64,000 nt of DNA from Pirellulaceae bacterium (GTDB taxonomy: Bacteria > Planctomycetota > Planctomycetia > Pirellulales > Pirellulaceae): contig BPJV01000001.1 in NCBI GenBank assembly GCA_026004795.1, positions 907,501-971,500 of the forward strand, read 5' to 3'. Each line of letters starts with the position of its first letter. Positions within the stretch are counted from its first letter, which is position 1. Below, piece after piece: positions 21,331 to 31,152 of the stretch. The position numbers were made by a program, and so were the translations under genes. Below the pieces are notes generated by a model. That model did no database searches and was not told the DNA's origin. It saw only the letters and a program-made list of their open reading frames with translations.

Positions 21331-22155
21331 GTGAAGCGCGGAGGAAAGCTTCGGCAACGGGTGCGGCGGATGCGGCCGCCACCTTGGATATGGAGGCTGG
21401 CAGCCTTCGGAGGTATCGGTTTGTTGCGCGCCTGGTGGTCGACGCTGCACTATCGCATCGTGCGTTACGACCCCACCGCCGATCCAGCCGACCCAGGCTT
21501 CGTCGGACCCAACATCTACATCTTCTGGCATGAATACATTCCGATGCCCGTCTATGTGCGGCCGAACTGCCGCCTGTCGATGCTGCTCAGCCAGCATCAA
21601 GACGCGGAGATCATGTCCCATATGGCCGAGTTGGCGGGCATGGGGACGGTGCGCGGATCATCACGCCGCGGGGCGACCGGTGCGCTCCGCGAACTGATGC
21701 ATGTCGGCAAAGGGCTCAACCTGGCGATTACCCCCGACGGTCCACGCGGGCCACGACGCCAGTTGGCGATCGGGTGCATCTATTTGTCAATGCGGTTGCA
21801 GGTGCCCATCGTCGGTGTGGGAGTGGGGTACGATCGTCCGTGGCGGTTGACCGGGACGTGGGATCAGTTCGCCGTTCCGCGCCCTTTTTCGCGGTGTCGC
21901 GCGGTATTGGGGCCTCGCCTACAAGTCCCCCCCGAGCTCGGTCGAGAAGATCTACAAACGTATCGCCAACACGTGGAAACAATGCTCAATACGCTCACCG
22001 AAACAGCAGAGCGTTGGGCGGCTGGGGAAATCGAATTACCGGGGGCGGCTAACCTTTATCCGTTGGCTCCCCGTGGCGGCAGACTGCGAAGTTCGACAAG
22101 GGTGGCCGAGCAACGAAGCGATGCTCTCCCATTGAGGTTGCGCCGAGCGAGTTGA
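21331..22155 (+). CDS. DUF374 / lysophospholipid acyltransferase-like protein
   Basis: A 274-residue protein of the LPLAT superfamily (DUF374 branch). The acyltransferase His motif is in YIFWHEYIP (about 65-75) and the acceptor-binding motif is ITPDGPRGPRRQ (about 130-141). Such enzymes acylate lysophospholipid or lipid A-like precursors on the inner face of the membrane. The N-terminus is basic, with one hydrophobic stretch. The start is a GTG at 21331, 28 bp after dapF. Its stop (22153-22155) lies 2 bp before the xseA ATG, so translation of the two is probably coupled. Confidence 0.85.
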   Translation: MKRGGKLRQRVRRMRPPPWIWRLAAFGGIGLLRAWWSTLHYRIVRYDPTADPADPGFVGPNIYIFWHEYIPMPVYVRPNCRLSMLLSQHQDAEIMSHMAELAGMGTVRGSSRRGATGALRELMHVGKGLNLAITPDGPRGPRRQLAIGCIYLSMRLQVPIVGVGVGYDRPWRLTGTWDQFAVPRPFSRCRAVLGPRLQVPPELGREDLQTYRQHVETMLNTLTETAERWAAGEIELPGAANLYPLAPRGGRLRSSTRVAEQRSDALPLRLRRAS

Positions 22156-22157
22156 GC

Positions 22158-23447
22158 ATGTCCCAATACGAATTCGACTTTCCAGAAACTCCCAGCGATC
22201 CGCCAACTCCGTTCTCCGTTTCCGGGCTGACAAGCCTCATTCGGGAAATGTTGCGGGAATCGTTTCCGCACGTGCTCGTGGTGGGGGAAATCAGCAATCT
22301 GACGGTTGCCTCCAGTGGCCATGTCTATTTTTCCTTGAAGGACGACGCGGCGCAGATCAACGCGGTGATGTGGCGGTCCCGTGCCCAACGGTTGCGATTT
22401 CAGCCCCGCAATGGCATGGCAGTTCTTTGTGCCGGCAGTATCGATGTCTATCCTCCCCGCGGTAGCTACCAGTTGGTGGTGGATCGGATGGAACCGCAAG
22501 GGATCGGCGATCTGCAGCTGGCTTTCCAACAGTTGCGCGAAAAGCTGGCGGCCGAGGGGCTGTTCCGACCGGAACGAAAACGGCCTTTGCCGCGTTTTCC
22601 TCAGAGGGTGGCGTTCGTCACCAGCCCCGAGGGGGCCGCCTTGCATGATTTCTTGGAAACGGCCAGAAAACGGTGGCCGGGATTTAGGGTGGTGGTCATC
22701 CCGTCGGCCGTGCAGGGAAAAAAAGCGGTTGCTGACCTGGTGCGTGGAATCAAGTTGGCGCACCGCCTGTCTCCACTTCCCGATGTCCTCGTGGTGGGGC
22801 GTGGCGGTGGAAGCATGGAGGATTTATGGGCCTTCAATGAAGAGCAGGTGGTCCGCGCTGTAGCAGCCTCTCAGATCCCCACCGTATCGGCTGTCGGCCA
22901 CGAGATCGACGTCACGCTCTGTGACTTCGCGGCCGATAAGCGTGCATTGACGCCCACGGACGCCGCCCAAATAATCTTTCCCGACCATGAGGAACTCCGG
23001 CGACGTTTGCGGCAACTGGCCCATCGCGCTCTCAGTGGCTTGAAGCATGCACGTCAGCAAATGCAGGCACGCCTGGAAGCATTGACAAAGCGGGGGATCC
23101 TGGCCAGACCGCACGATTTGCATCTGTGGCGACGCCAAGAAGTGGACGAATGGGAGCAGCGGGCCGTACGCTCACTGCAGCAGCTCTTGCAAGCCAATCG
23201 CCAACGCCTGGTTGAGTTGACCCGGGCGGCGGAGGCCCTCTCGCCGCTCGCCGTGCTTCAGCGCGGTTACAGCGTCACCATGCGTCCCAGCGATTGGCGT
23301 CCGGTTACCGATGCCAGCCAGGTAAAGCCGGGAGACACCCTCGTCACCGTTGTGGCACGTGGCGAGATCACGTCGAAAGTTGAACAAGTGCAAGCAGAGC
23401 ACCGCTACCTTTTGCCGAACCACCAAGGGCAGGAAGCCGCCGACTGA
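22158..23447 (+). CDS. xseA: Exodeoxyribonuclease VII large subunit
   Basis: The large catalytic subunit of ExoVII, which degrades single-stranded DNA to oligonucleotides; about 429 residues from the ATG at 22158. The N-terminal OB fold contains VVGEISNLTVASSGHVYF, and the catalytic domain carries VVGRGGGSMEDLWAFN and SAVGHEIDVTLCDFAAD. A coiled-coil region (about 280-360) and the short C-terminal beta domain LQRGYSV follow. The small subunit gene (xseB), often just downstream, is not found within the window. The gene is in a run with dapF and the DUF374 gene. Confidence 0.96.
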   Translation: MSQYEFDFPETPSDPPTPFSVSGLTSLIREMLRESFPHVLVVGEISNLTVASSGHVYFSLKDDAAQINAVMWRSRAQRLRFQPRNGMAVLCAGSIDVYPPRGSYQLVVDRMEPQGIGDLQLAFQQLREKLAAEGLFRPERKRPLPRFPQRVAFVTSPEGAALHDFLETARKRWPGFRVVVIPSAVQGKKAVADLVRGIKLAHRLSPLPDVLVVGRGGGSMEDLWAFNEEQVVRAVAASQIPTVSAVGHEIDVTLCDFAADKRALTPTDAAQIIFPDHEELRRRLRQLAHRALSGLKHARQQMQARLEALTKRGILARPHDLHLWRRQEVDEWEQRAVRSLQQLLQANRQRLVELTRAAEALSPLAVLQRGYSVTMRPSDWRPVTDASQVKPGDTLVTVVARGEITSKVEQVQAEHRYLLPNHQGQEAAD

Positions 23448-23534
23448 CGCGGCCCTGGACTGCTGCGGGGAGTTGGCCCCTTCACGGGGATCGGCAATTG
23501 GTTCCGTCCCCTGCCCTCCCCCAACGCCAGCGGC

Positions 23535-23996
23535 TCAGTCGGTGGTCGTGTAGCGAAACGGCGATGAAGCGTCCGCGGCGTCGAAATAAGGATTATCGAT
23601 CACCACCGGAGTCGGTGGTTGTTGAGGAGAGATGGCTAAGGGGGAGCTGGTGGTTGCTTGGACCGCACAACATGGTGCCCCCATGGCCGAGCCGGTTTGC
23701 CAGCGATTGACATGGGGAGTTGGGCGGTAGCCATCACTGGGTTGCAACTGCGGCCAGGCCGCGAACGGACTGACGCCATAGGGACGCGCATAACGTTGTC
23801 CGTAGTAGACCGGTGGATGCATGGCAAAGTAAGGTGGCGCGGGAATCGAGGGGTGAACCGATGTGTAGGGATACCCTTGGTAACCGTACAACCAGGCCAG
23901 CCCCCAGTTGTTGTCCGCTCCTCTCGAGGAAGAGGCTCCCACTACCAACATTCCCACCGATGCTACCAATAGTAGTAATTTCCACCGTCGATTCAT
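23535..23996 (-). CDS. Secreted hypothetical protein, planctomycete type
   Basis: A 153-residue protein from the ATG at 23996 (a longer start at 24038 would place extra residues before the signal). A signal peptide (MNRRWKLLLLVASVGMLVVGA, cleaved near SRG-AD) is followed by a Tyr/Pro-rich mature part with PYFAMHPPVYYGQRYARPYG and a C-terminal PVVIDNPYF. These two motifs are, to my knowledge, recurrent in small secreted proteins of planctomycetes, whose function is unknown. No catalytic residues are evident. It is transcribed against xseA and divergently from queG. Confidence 0.75.
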   Translation of the reverse strand: MNRRWKLLLLVASVGMLVVGASSSRGADNNWGLAWLYGYQGYPYTSVHPSIPAPPYFAMHPPVYYGQRYARPYGVSPFAAWPQLQPSDGYRPTPHVNRWQTGSAMGAPCCAVQATTSSPLAISPQQPPTPVVIDNPYFDAADASSPFRYTTTD

Positions 23997-24214
23997 GTCA
24001 GCCTCAAAGTATCGAAGGGTATTGAGCAGATGCGCCACAAGATGAGTAGCGGGGACTCTCGGGCAGCAGTAGGGAAGCCACGGACGTTCCCGTCGTGTCT
24101 TCTTTCTACGCTAATTGCGGTGGTTGGCTCGTCAAGCAAAAAGTGTCCGCTAGGAAAAAAGTCGAGGTAGCCTAGGTCGGCTTGGGCGAGCGCCCATGCG
24201 AGGAGCAACCAGCC

Positions 24215-25375
24215 ATGCAGGATTTCACCGCAGCGCTGAAACGGCGCGCACAGCAGCTCGGGTTTTCCTTGACCGGCGTGTGTGCGGTGGCCACCCCGCC
24301 GCACTACCAGCAGTTTCTACAGTGGCTGGATCAAGGTTGTGCTGGGGGAATGCGGTACTTGCCGGATCGGAAGCATGCGTACGCGCACCCGCACTGGGTT
24401 TTGGAAGGCTCCCGGACGATGTTGATGCTAGGGACACCCTACTGTCCGGATCGGCGGGCCGACGAGGAGCCCGAGCCGTCGCGTGGCCAAGGGAAGATTG
24501 CCCGCTACGCCCGCAGTGACGTGGATTACCATGACGTCATTCACAGGCGTCTGAAACAGCTGCGTCGATACGTCATCGAGCGGTTTCCCCGTGCCAAGGT
24601 TCGTGGGGTCGTCGATACGGCTCCGCTGCTGGAGCGTGATTTCGCCCAACAAGCCGGCTTGGGGTGGTTCGGCAAGAACACCATGCTGATCAATAAGCGG
24701 TTGGGCAGCTACTTCTTCTTGGCGGCTCTGTTGACGGACCTGGAATTGGTCGTCGATCCTCCGCATGACAGCGCTCACTGCGGAACATGTCGTGCCTGCC
24801 TGGACGCTTGTCCGACCGGCGCGTTACCTCAGCCCTATCTGCTCGATGCACGCCGCTGCCTAAGCTACTGGACCATCGAACACCACGGGATGGTGGCTGA
24901 AGAGATGATCGGTCGGCTGAGCGGCTGGGTCTTTGGTTGCGACATTTGTCAGGAGGTGTGCCCGTGGAATCGTCGCGCTCCGGAAGGGGATCCCGTCTTT
25001 GAGGTCCAACGGCGTGGGATGGATTTGTTAGCCACGCTCGACATGGATGAAGCCGCCTTTCGTCACCAATTTCGACGTACCCCCTTGTGGCGCGCGCGAC
25101 GCTGCGGGGTGATCCGCAACGCCGTGCTGTTGTTGGTGGAGCAGCAGGAGCTCGCAGCGATACCCAAGCTGCGGCTGCGACTTCAAGACCCCGATCCCAT
25201 GGTCCGGCAAGTCGCGGCGTGGGGGCTTGCCCGTCTGCGGCCACCGCATTGGCAGCAGATGTTGCGACAAGCGATCGACGCCGAGTCCGATCCCACCGTC
25301 GAGGAGTTTCTGCGTCGTCTGCTGGTCGAGCCGAACGGAGCCCTGCCCGCCGAGCGATCGTCGCGTGACCGGTGA
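24215..25375 (+). CDS. queG: Epoxyqueuosine reductase (QueG) with C-terminal HEAT-like repeats
   Basis: Catalyses the last step of queuosine synthesis, reducing epoxyqueuosine in tRNA with a cobalamin cofactor and two 4Fe-4S clusters. It has 386 residues from the ATG at 24215, with AGGAG about 10 nt upstream. The cluster motifs are CGTCRACLDACPTGAL (about 190-205) and GCDICQEVCPWN (about 245-256). RRCLSYWTIEHHG sits between them, as in the family. The last 100 residues are HEAT-like repeats (RNAVLLLVEQQE, RQVAAWGLARL), as in other QueG proteins. The gene is convergent with rpoN, 18 bp apart. Confidence 0.96.
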   Translation: MQDFTAALKRRAQQLGFSLTGVCAVATPPHYQQFLQWLDQGCAGGMRYLPDRKHAYAHPHWVLEGSRTMLMLGTPYCPDRRADEEPEPSRGQGKIARYARSDVDYHDVIHRRLKQLRRYVIERFPRAKVRGVVDTAPLLERDFAQQAGLGWFGKNTMLINKRLGSYFFLAALLTDLELVVDPPHDSAHCGTCRACLDACPTGALPQPYLLDARRCLSYWTIEHHGMVAEEMIGRLSGWVFGCDICQEVCPWNRRAPEGDPVFEVQRRGMDLLATLDMDEAAFRHQFRRTPLWRARRCGVIRNAVLLLVEQQELAAIPKLRLRLQDPDPMVRQVAAWGLARLRPPHWQQMLRQAIDAESDPTVEEFLRRLLVEPNGALPAERSSRDR

Positions 25376-25393
25376 ACCAGGTGGGCGGTGTTT

Positions 25394-26917
25394 CTACGAA
25401 TTGGCGGAAGTGGTCTGTTCGATGTTCTTGTTCCGCTTCACCTTCGTCCAGTCTTTCCGCTGGCGGCTGCTGGGAATGCCCAGTTTCTTACGGTACTTGG
25501 TGATGGTACGCCGGGCGACGGGGAAGCCCATCTCACGCAGCTTTTCTTTGAGGTCATCGTCGCTGTACGGGTTTTGTTTGTCCTCTTTGTCGATCAGCTC
25601 CAGCAGTTTCATGCGAATCGTTTCCCACGCCACGTCCTCGCCATCTTCACTGCGCGTGCCATGAACGAAGAAACGTTTCAGAGGAAAAATGCCGCGCGGC
25701 GTCTGCATCCACTTGTCGTCCACCGCGCGGCTGATCGTGGTAACATGGACCCCCACTTTGTCGGCAATCTGCTGCATCTTCAGCGGTTCGATGTGTTCTG
25801 GGCCTTCGTCGAAAAACCGCCGTTGGTGGTCGACGATGGCTTGTGCGACTTTCAACACCGTGCTGCGGCGCTGTTCAATCGCCTCGATCAACCAATTGGC
25901 CGACTCGATCTTCTTGCGAATGTATTCCTTTTCTTCGGTAGTGGCCGTGGGATCCGATAATCGGCGTCGATAGTATTCGCTAATCCGCAGGTTGGGTACA
26001 CGGTCGTCCATCAAGCGGACGATGTAGTTTCCGTCATCATCCGGTTCCACAATGACGTCCGGGGTAACGATGGGGACATAGGTTTCCAGGAACGCAGCGC
26101 CCGGCTTGGGGTTCAGTCGATGCAATTCCTTGCGCAGGTCATTGACCTTCTCGATAGGGATGCCGCTTTTCTGTTCGATGTAGGGCAATCGGTTTTCGGC
26201 CAGGTCTTCCAGATGGCGTTCCAGGAGAATCTTTAGCGCCTCGTAGTCGGGGTGATCCGGGGAGAGTTGATTGAGTAAGCATTCACTCAGGTTCCGCGCG
26301 GCGATTCCGGGGGGATCCAGCGACTGGACGACGCGCAACGCTTCCTCGGCTTTCTGCAGATCCTCTGGTGAATGGTTGGCGGGGAGCAGGTCCCGTAGGC
26401 TGCCCTTGAAATAACCTCCGTCGCGGGCATCGAGCATCGAAATGATCCGCTCGGCCATCGCTTCCACATCGGAATCGATGTCCAGCTCCGCTAATTGGTG
26501 CAACAAGTAATCGTTCAGGGACTCCGGACGCTCGGCGGCGTTGGCCATCAGGTCGTGCATCCGTTCGGACATCTCCTGGCGACGGTTCTCCGACGTGCGG
26601 AAATCGTCGAAATTCTGCGGCATCAGGTCGTCCATGTTGGCTAATCGCTCGAAATCCTCCTGATTGGTGGAGTCTTCGTTTACGATCAACTCTCGTTCAT
26701 CTTCCGTGGGGCGATTGGGGTCATCACGCTCCTCGACATCGGTCCCCAGCTCCTCTTCCTCCGCCACGTCCAGCAGCGGATTCTCACTCAGTTCCTGATC
26801 CACGCGTTCTTGGAGGGCCAGGATGGGCAACTGCAGGATTTCCATCGACTGGATCATTTTCGGCGCCAGCTTCTGCGTCTGCACTTGCCGTGCTTCCATA
26901 CCGAACGAAAGCCGCAT
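25394..26917 (-). CDS. rpoN: RNA polymerase sigma-54 factor
   Basis: The alternative sigma factor for -24/-12 promoters, which needs AAA+ activators; 507 residues. Region I is the Gln-rich QTQKLAPKMIQSMEILQLP start. An acidic region II (about 45-150) follows and is longer than in E. coli. The core-binding domain, the HTH (about 385-410) and the RpoN box ARRTITKYRK near the C-terminus are all present. The ATG at 26917 has AAGGA 8 nt upstream. The gene stands alone, without the hpf or ptsN-like genes that follow rpoN in proteobacteria. Confidence 0.97.
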   Translation of the reverse strand: MRLSFGMEARQVQTQKLAPKMIQSMEILQLPILALQERVDQELSENPLLDVAEEEELGTDVEERDDPNRPTEDERELIVNEDSTNQEDFERLANMDDLMPQNFDDFRTSENRRQEMSERMHDLMANAAERPESLNDYLLHQLAELDIDSDVEAMAERIISMLDARDGGYFKGSLRDLLPANHSPEDLQKAEEALRVVQSLDPPGIAARNLSECLLNQLSPDHPDYEALKILLERHLEDLAENRLPYIEQKSGIPIEKVNDLRKELHRLNPKPGAAFLETYVPIVTPDVIVEPDDDGNYIVRLMDDRVPNLRISEYYRRRLSDPTATTEEKEYIRKKIESANWLIEAIEQRRSTVLKVAQAIVDHQRRFFDEGPEHIEPLKMQQIADKVGVHVTTISRAVDDKWMQTPRGIFPLKRFFVHGTRSEDGEDVAWETIRMKLLELIDKEDKQNPYSDDDLKEKLREMGFPVARRTITKYRKKLGIPSSRQRKDWTKVKRNKNIEQTTSANS

Positions 26918-27273
26918 AGTTGCTATTCCTTATGTGGATTGATGGCTAGTTGATAGGCTGTTGGTCTGCCTCAATTCTACCATCATTCCGCCGGGGGACA
27001 GTCCCTAATGAGCTGCATGGCACAGAAATTGCAGTCCAAAGTGCCCGTATATTTTCCGCTAACGGATGGTAACGGCCACCTTCGCTGGCCCTCTCCTTGC
27101 TCTCTGACCGGCGGCTCCTGGGGGGTTCCCGGGAGCCATGTGGGAGGTGCGGATTCGTTCACCACGCCCGGTTCAACAAGCCGTAGGCGTCGCCTAAGAT
27201 TGAGTTCCGCAGAACACCGTATCGTCCCGCCACCACGAGTTTGGGCACCTTGCGTCGGAGAGAGAGCGCGCCG
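26918..27273. other. Divergent intergenic region rpoN-pntA
   Basis: About 355 bp. It must hold the promoters of both genes, but no consensus box could be assigned with confidence. A short open frame at 27008-27277 on the plus strand is not convincing. Confidence 0.4.
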
Positions 27274-28824
27274 ATGAAGATTGGGATTCCCTTGGAAACG
27301 TATCCTGGTGAGCGTCGCGTGGCGGCCACGCCCGAGACGGTGCGTCGGATGCAGGAAAAGCTTGGTTTTCAAGTCGTTGTGCAGGCAGGAGCTGGGGCGC
27401 AGGCTAATTTTCCCGATTCGCTCTACCAGCAGGCTGGTGCTGAAGTGGTGGCGGAGGCTGCTGCGGTCTACGAACAGGCTGACATCCTATTGAAGGTGCG
27501 TCCTCCGAACGACGAAGAGATTGGGCGGATATCGACCGGGCAGACCTTGATCTGCATGTTGGCGCCGGCACAGAACCCTGATTTGTTGCAGAAGATTGCT
27601 GCCCGGGGAGCTACCGCACTGGCAGTCGATGCCGTTCCACGTATCAGTCGCGCTCAAAAGATGGACGTACTGAGTTCGATGGCCAATATCGCAGGCTATC
27701 GAGCGATCGTCGAAGCGGCCTATGTGTTTGATCGGTTTTTCACCGGTCAAATTACGGCGGCCGGCAAAGTGCCTCCCGCAAAGGTACTGGTCATCGGTGC
27801 CGGGGTCGCCGGATTGGCGGCTATCGGGACGGCACGCAGTTTGGGAGCAATCGTCCGCGCTTTCGATGTCCGCCCGGAGGTTGCCGATCAGGTGCGAAGC
27901 ATGGGGGCGGAGTTCCTCATGCTCGATTTCAATGACCAAGAGGGGGGCGGGACTGCTAGCGGTTATGCCAAGCCGATGAGTCCCGAGTTCATCGCCAAGG
28001 AAATGGAGCTATTTGCTGCCCAAGCGCGAGAGGTGGACATCATCGTTACGACGGCTTTGATACCCGGCAGACCAGCGCCACGATTGATTACGCGGGAGAT
28101 GGTCGAATCGATGCACCCAGGAGCCGTGGTGGTCGATCTGGCGGCCGAACAGGGGGGCAACTGCGAGGTGACTCGCAAGGACGAACGTATCGAGCACGCG
28201 GGAGTGCATGTAATCGGGTATACCGATCTGCCCAGTCGGCTGGCCAGCACCTCCAGCCAGCTCTATGGCACCAATCTCTTCCATGTGTTGGAGGAGCTGG
28301 GAGGGGCGGCCAATTTTCATGTCGACATGGACGATGAAGTCATCCGCAGCATGACCGTCGTCTATCGTGGTGAAATTACTTGGCCTCCGCCGCCGGTCGC
28401 CGTGTCGGCGCGACCGCAGCCGGCGTCCACTACACCGGCCACCACCCCGGCGGCAATCGATAAGCAGGCGAGCCGAAGACGCTCATCCATGGCCAATTGG
28501 ATCGCCATGTTCGTGGCCATGGCCTGTTTGTTGGCGGTGGGGCTAACGCAGGATCCGGGATTGTTGACCGACGTCACCGTATTCGTGTTGGCTTGCGTCA
28601 TTGGATGGCAAGTCATATGGAATGTTACCCCCGCCCTGCACACGCCGCTGATGAGTGTTACCAATGCGATCAGCGGCATCATCATCATCGGCGGTTTGGT
28701 ACAGGTCGGTAGCAGTCGGTGGTTGGCGGCGGTGCTGGGAGGTCTGGCGATCTTCTTCGCCACGATCAACATCGCTGGAGGCTTCTTGGTGACTCAGCGC
28801 ATGCTGCGCATGTTTCGCAAGTGA
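27274..28824 (+). CDS. pntA: NAD(P) transhydrogenase subunit alpha
   Basis: Subunit alpha of the proton-translocating transhydrogenase, which makes NADPH from NADH using the proton gradient. It has 516 residues from the ATG at 27274. The NAD(H)-binding domain I has [17 protein letters not shown] at the start and [17 protein letters not shown] in the Rossmann fold; RRVAATP and [15 protein letters not shown] are family hallmarks. After a Pro/Thr/Ala-rich linker (about 375-405) come four transmembrane helices. This is the fused E. coli-type alpha subunit rather than the split alpha1/alpha2 form. The linker looks longer than usual. pntB follows after 44 bp. Confidence 0.96.
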   Translation: MKIGIPLETYPGERRVAATPETVRRMQEKLGFQVVVQAGAGAQANFPDSLYQQAGAEVVAEAAAVYEQADILLKVRPPNDEEIGRISTGQTLICMLAPAQNPDLLQKIAARGATALAVDAVPRISRAQKMDVLSSMANIAGYRAIVEAAYVFDRFFTGQITAAGKVPPAKVLVIGAGVAGLAAIGTARSLGAIVRAFDVRPEVADQVRSMGAEFLMLDFNDQEGGGTASGYAKPMSPEFIAKEMELFAAQAREVDIIVTTALIPGRPAPRLITREMVESMHPGAVVVDLAAEQGGNCEVTRKDERIEHAGVHVIGYTDLPSRLASTSSQLYGTNLFHVLEELGGAANFHVDMDDEVIRSMTVVYRGEITWPPPPVAVSARPQPASTTPATTPAAIDKQASRRRSSMANWIAMFVAMACLLAVGLTQDPGLLTDVTVFVLACVIGWQVIWNVTPALHTPLMSVTNAISGIIIIGGLVQVGSSRWLAAVLGGLAIFFATINIAGGFLVTQRMLRMFRK

Positions 28825-28868
28825 GGCGTTTGAGGACAGGCTAGTCCCTCTGCAAGGTGCAACGCGTG

Positions 28869-30329
28869 ATGAATCTGTTAGCGCAAACGGAAATTCCGCA
28901 GGTCGTCGAGCAAACGGCGATCGGCTTAGACAAGTCGTTGGCGACCATTGCTTACGTTGCCGCTGCCGTACTTTTCATTTTCAGCCTGGGAGGATTGTCC
29001 CATCAGGAATCGGCCCGGCGCGGGAACCTCTTCGGTATTGCCGGCATGGTATTGGCCATCCTGGCTACCGTCTGGGGATACATGCAGGGGGGCTACCTGA
29101 TGGCCATCGCTGCCATGCTCCCGGCCATCCTCCTCGGTGCGATCATGGCCGCACGAGTCCCCATGACTGGCATGCCGGAGATGGTCGCTCTGCTGCATAG
29201 TTTTGTGGGCATCGCCGCCGTATTGGTAGGGATATCGAGCTACCTCGATGATGGTGCGCACGTGGGCGTGCCCCGTGGAGTCGTCCATTTGTTGGAGGTT
29301 TATATCGGAGTGTTCATTGGTGCCATCACTTTCACCGGCTCGATCATCGCGTTTCTAAAACTGCGCGGCACTGTCGGGGGAAAGCCATTGTTATTGCCGG
29401 CGCGTCATGCGCTTAATCTGATCATGCTGATGGCCTGCATCGTGATTGGGGCATGGTTCGTGGGAGCCGAGTCGCCCGATGGTGGAATGGTGCCGCTGCT
29501 TACCATGCTCGTGATCGCCAGTCTGTTGGGCGTTCACCTGGTGATGGCCATTGGAGGAGCCGACATGCCGGTGGTGGTGTCCATGTTGAATTCTTATTCG
29601 GGATGGGCCGCGTCGGCGGCCGGGTTCATGCTGAAGAACCACTTGTTGATCGTCACCGGCGCGCTGGTGGGAAGTTCGGGGGCCATTCTTTCCTACATCA
29701 TGTGCGCAGCGATGAATCGAAGTTTCCTCAGTGTGATCCTCGGAGGATTCGGAGGCGGTAGTGGGAAGTCCACATCTGAAGTGGATGGAACCATCACAGA
29801 ATGCTCCGTCGATGATGTGGTCGATTTGCTGTGGGAGGCCAATTCGGTGGTCATCGTCCCCGGATACGGCATGGCGGTGGCGCAAGCCCAGCATTCTTTG
29901 GCCGACGTGGTGAAGATATTGCGGGACCTCGGTAAGCAGGTGCGCTTCGCGATTCATCCGGTCGCTGGAAGGCTACCTGGTCACATGAACGTGCTGCTGG
30001 CCGAAGCGAATGTACCCTACGACATCGTGTTGGAAATGGACGAGATTAACGACGATTTTCCCCGCACCGATGTGGTGTTGGTCATCGGTGCCAATGACAT
30101 CGTCAACCCGGCAGCCGAAGAGGATCCGCGTAGTCCCATTGCGGGAATGCCCGTATTGGAGGTGTGGAAGGCGCGGACGGTGGTCGTCATCAAACGGGGA
30201 ATGGCGACCGGATATGCCGGAGTGGAGAATCCCTTGTTCTTCAAAGAAAACACCCGCATGCTTTTTGGCGACGCCAAAGCCATGGTGGATTCTATCTTGG
30301 CGAAGTTGCGACTGCGGACGGGAAGTTGA
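28869..30329 (+). CDS. pntB: NAD(P) transhydrogenase subunit beta
   Basis: Subunit beta of the same complex. The first 270 residues hold about eight to nine membrane helices that form the proton channel. The last 180 residues are the NADP(H)-binding domain III, with [34 protein letters not shown] and [14 protein letters not shown], all standard motifs. It has 486 residues from the ATG at 28869; a GTG at 28857 is an alternative. It sits directly behind pntA, an operon. Confidence 0.96.
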   Translation: MNLLAQTEIPQVVEQTAIGLDKSLATIAYVAAAVLFIFSLGGLSHQESARRGNLFGIAGMVLAILATVWGYMQGGYLMAIAAMLPAILLGAIMAARVPMTGMPEMVALLHSFVGIAAVLVGISSYLDDGAHVGVPRGVVHLLEVYIGVFIGAITFTGSIIAFLKLRGTVGGKPLLLPARHALNLIMLMACIVIGAWFVGAESPDGGMVPLLTMLVIASLLGVHLVMAIGGADMPVVVSMLNSYSGWAASAAGFMLKNHLLIVTGALVGSSGAILSYIMCAAMNRSFLSVILGGFGGGSGKSTSEVDGTITECSVDDVVDLLWEANSVVIVPGYGMAVAQAQHSLADVVKILRDLGKQVRFAIHPVAGRLPGHMNVLLAEANVPYDIVLEMDEINDDFPRTDVVLVIGANDIVNPAAEEDPRSPIAGMPVLEVWKARTVVVIKRGMATGYAGVENPLFFKENTRMLFGDAKAMVDSILAKLRLRTGS

Positions 30330-30486
30330 CCTGGCAGCATGGCGGCCGCGATGGCCAGAAGGGAGGTTGGTGGGGCGCCCGCTGCTACGCCCATCGGCAC
30401 GCTAGGAAGTCAAGAAGTTCACGGGCGGGCTGGTCGTAATCGGCGGGGTGCGGTAAACTCAGAGCGTCAAGAAAACGCAAGCAGAC

Positions 30487-30568
30487 GGGGCTGTGGCGGA
30501 ATTGGCAGACGCGCTAGATTTAGGTTCTAGTTCCGAAAGGAGTGCAGGTTCGATTCCTGTCAGCCCCA
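30487..30568 (+). tRNA. tRNA-Leu (anticodon TAG)
   Basis: The acceptor stem GGGGCTG (30487-30493) pairs perfectly with CAGCCCC (30561-30567). The D arm is GGCGGAATTGGCAGACGC, the anticodon stem-loop is CTAGA-TTTAGGT-TCTAG with anticodon TAG, a variable arm follows, and the T arm is GCAGGTTCGATTCCTGT. The discriminator is A. The CCA end is not encoded. Confidence 0.96.
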
Positions 30569-30613
30569 CTTTTCTCTAGCCTGTTCTGCAACCGCGTTTG
30601 TCCCGTCGAGGCG

Positions 30614-31084
30614 TCAGGAGTCTTCGCGGCGCATGGTCGTCGAGGCGACAATCTCCCGTTGAAGGCTGAACAGCGGCTTGGGCACCCAACTAATTGTGCT
30701 GGCTTCTACGCTGATGGTTACCGTAATGGGGGTACCCGCTGGAGCATCGGTGAGAGAACTCGGGGATAGACTTACCGTGGCTCCATGGATCCCGGCGCCG
30801 ACGAGTTGTTCCAGTACGGTTGTTTCGACTTCCTCGGACGTGACGTCAGGTAAGATTGCCAGGCGAGCCCCTTCGCGGCTGGCATTCACCATCAACTGCT
30901 TGACCATCACCATACGTCCGACCTCGATCATGCCCAACGTGATGAACATCATGAGGGGGGCGATCACAGCGAACTCGACGGTGGCTGCTCCACGTCGCCA
31001 TGGTAACTTTCGGTTCGCCAACCGACCAACACGGAAAACAGCTATGCGCAGGGACGATCTCGCCATCACTTGGAACCTCTTCAT
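30614..31084 (-). CDS. TadE-like pilus assembly protein
   Basis: A 156-residue pseudopilin-like protein. The TadE signature RRGAATVEFAVIAPLMMFIT (about 30-49) comprises a basic segment, the conserved Glu and a long hydrophobic helix. TadE/TadF proteins are minor pseudopilins processed by a prepilin peptidase and needed for Flp/Tad pilus assembly. The soluble part (about 60-156) is poorly conserved. The ATG at 31084 was kept; the ATG at 31066 has AAGAGG upstream and is also plausible. It is the last gene of a three-gene minus-strand operon, 68 bp after the TadG-like gene. Confidence 0.85.
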   Translation of the reverse strand: MKRFQVMARSSLRIAVFRVGRLANRKLPWRRGAATVEFAVIAPLMMFITLGMIEVGRMVMVKQLMVNASREGARLAILPDVTSEEVETTVLEQLVGAGIHGATVSLSPSSLTDAPAGTPITVTISVEASTISWVPKPLFSLQREIVASTTMRREDS

Positions 31085-31152
31085 CGGAGAGTCAAGTTGC
31101 TAGTTCCTTGGGTAGCGCGGGAGGGAAGACGCGCAGTTGGCGCGCGAAACGA

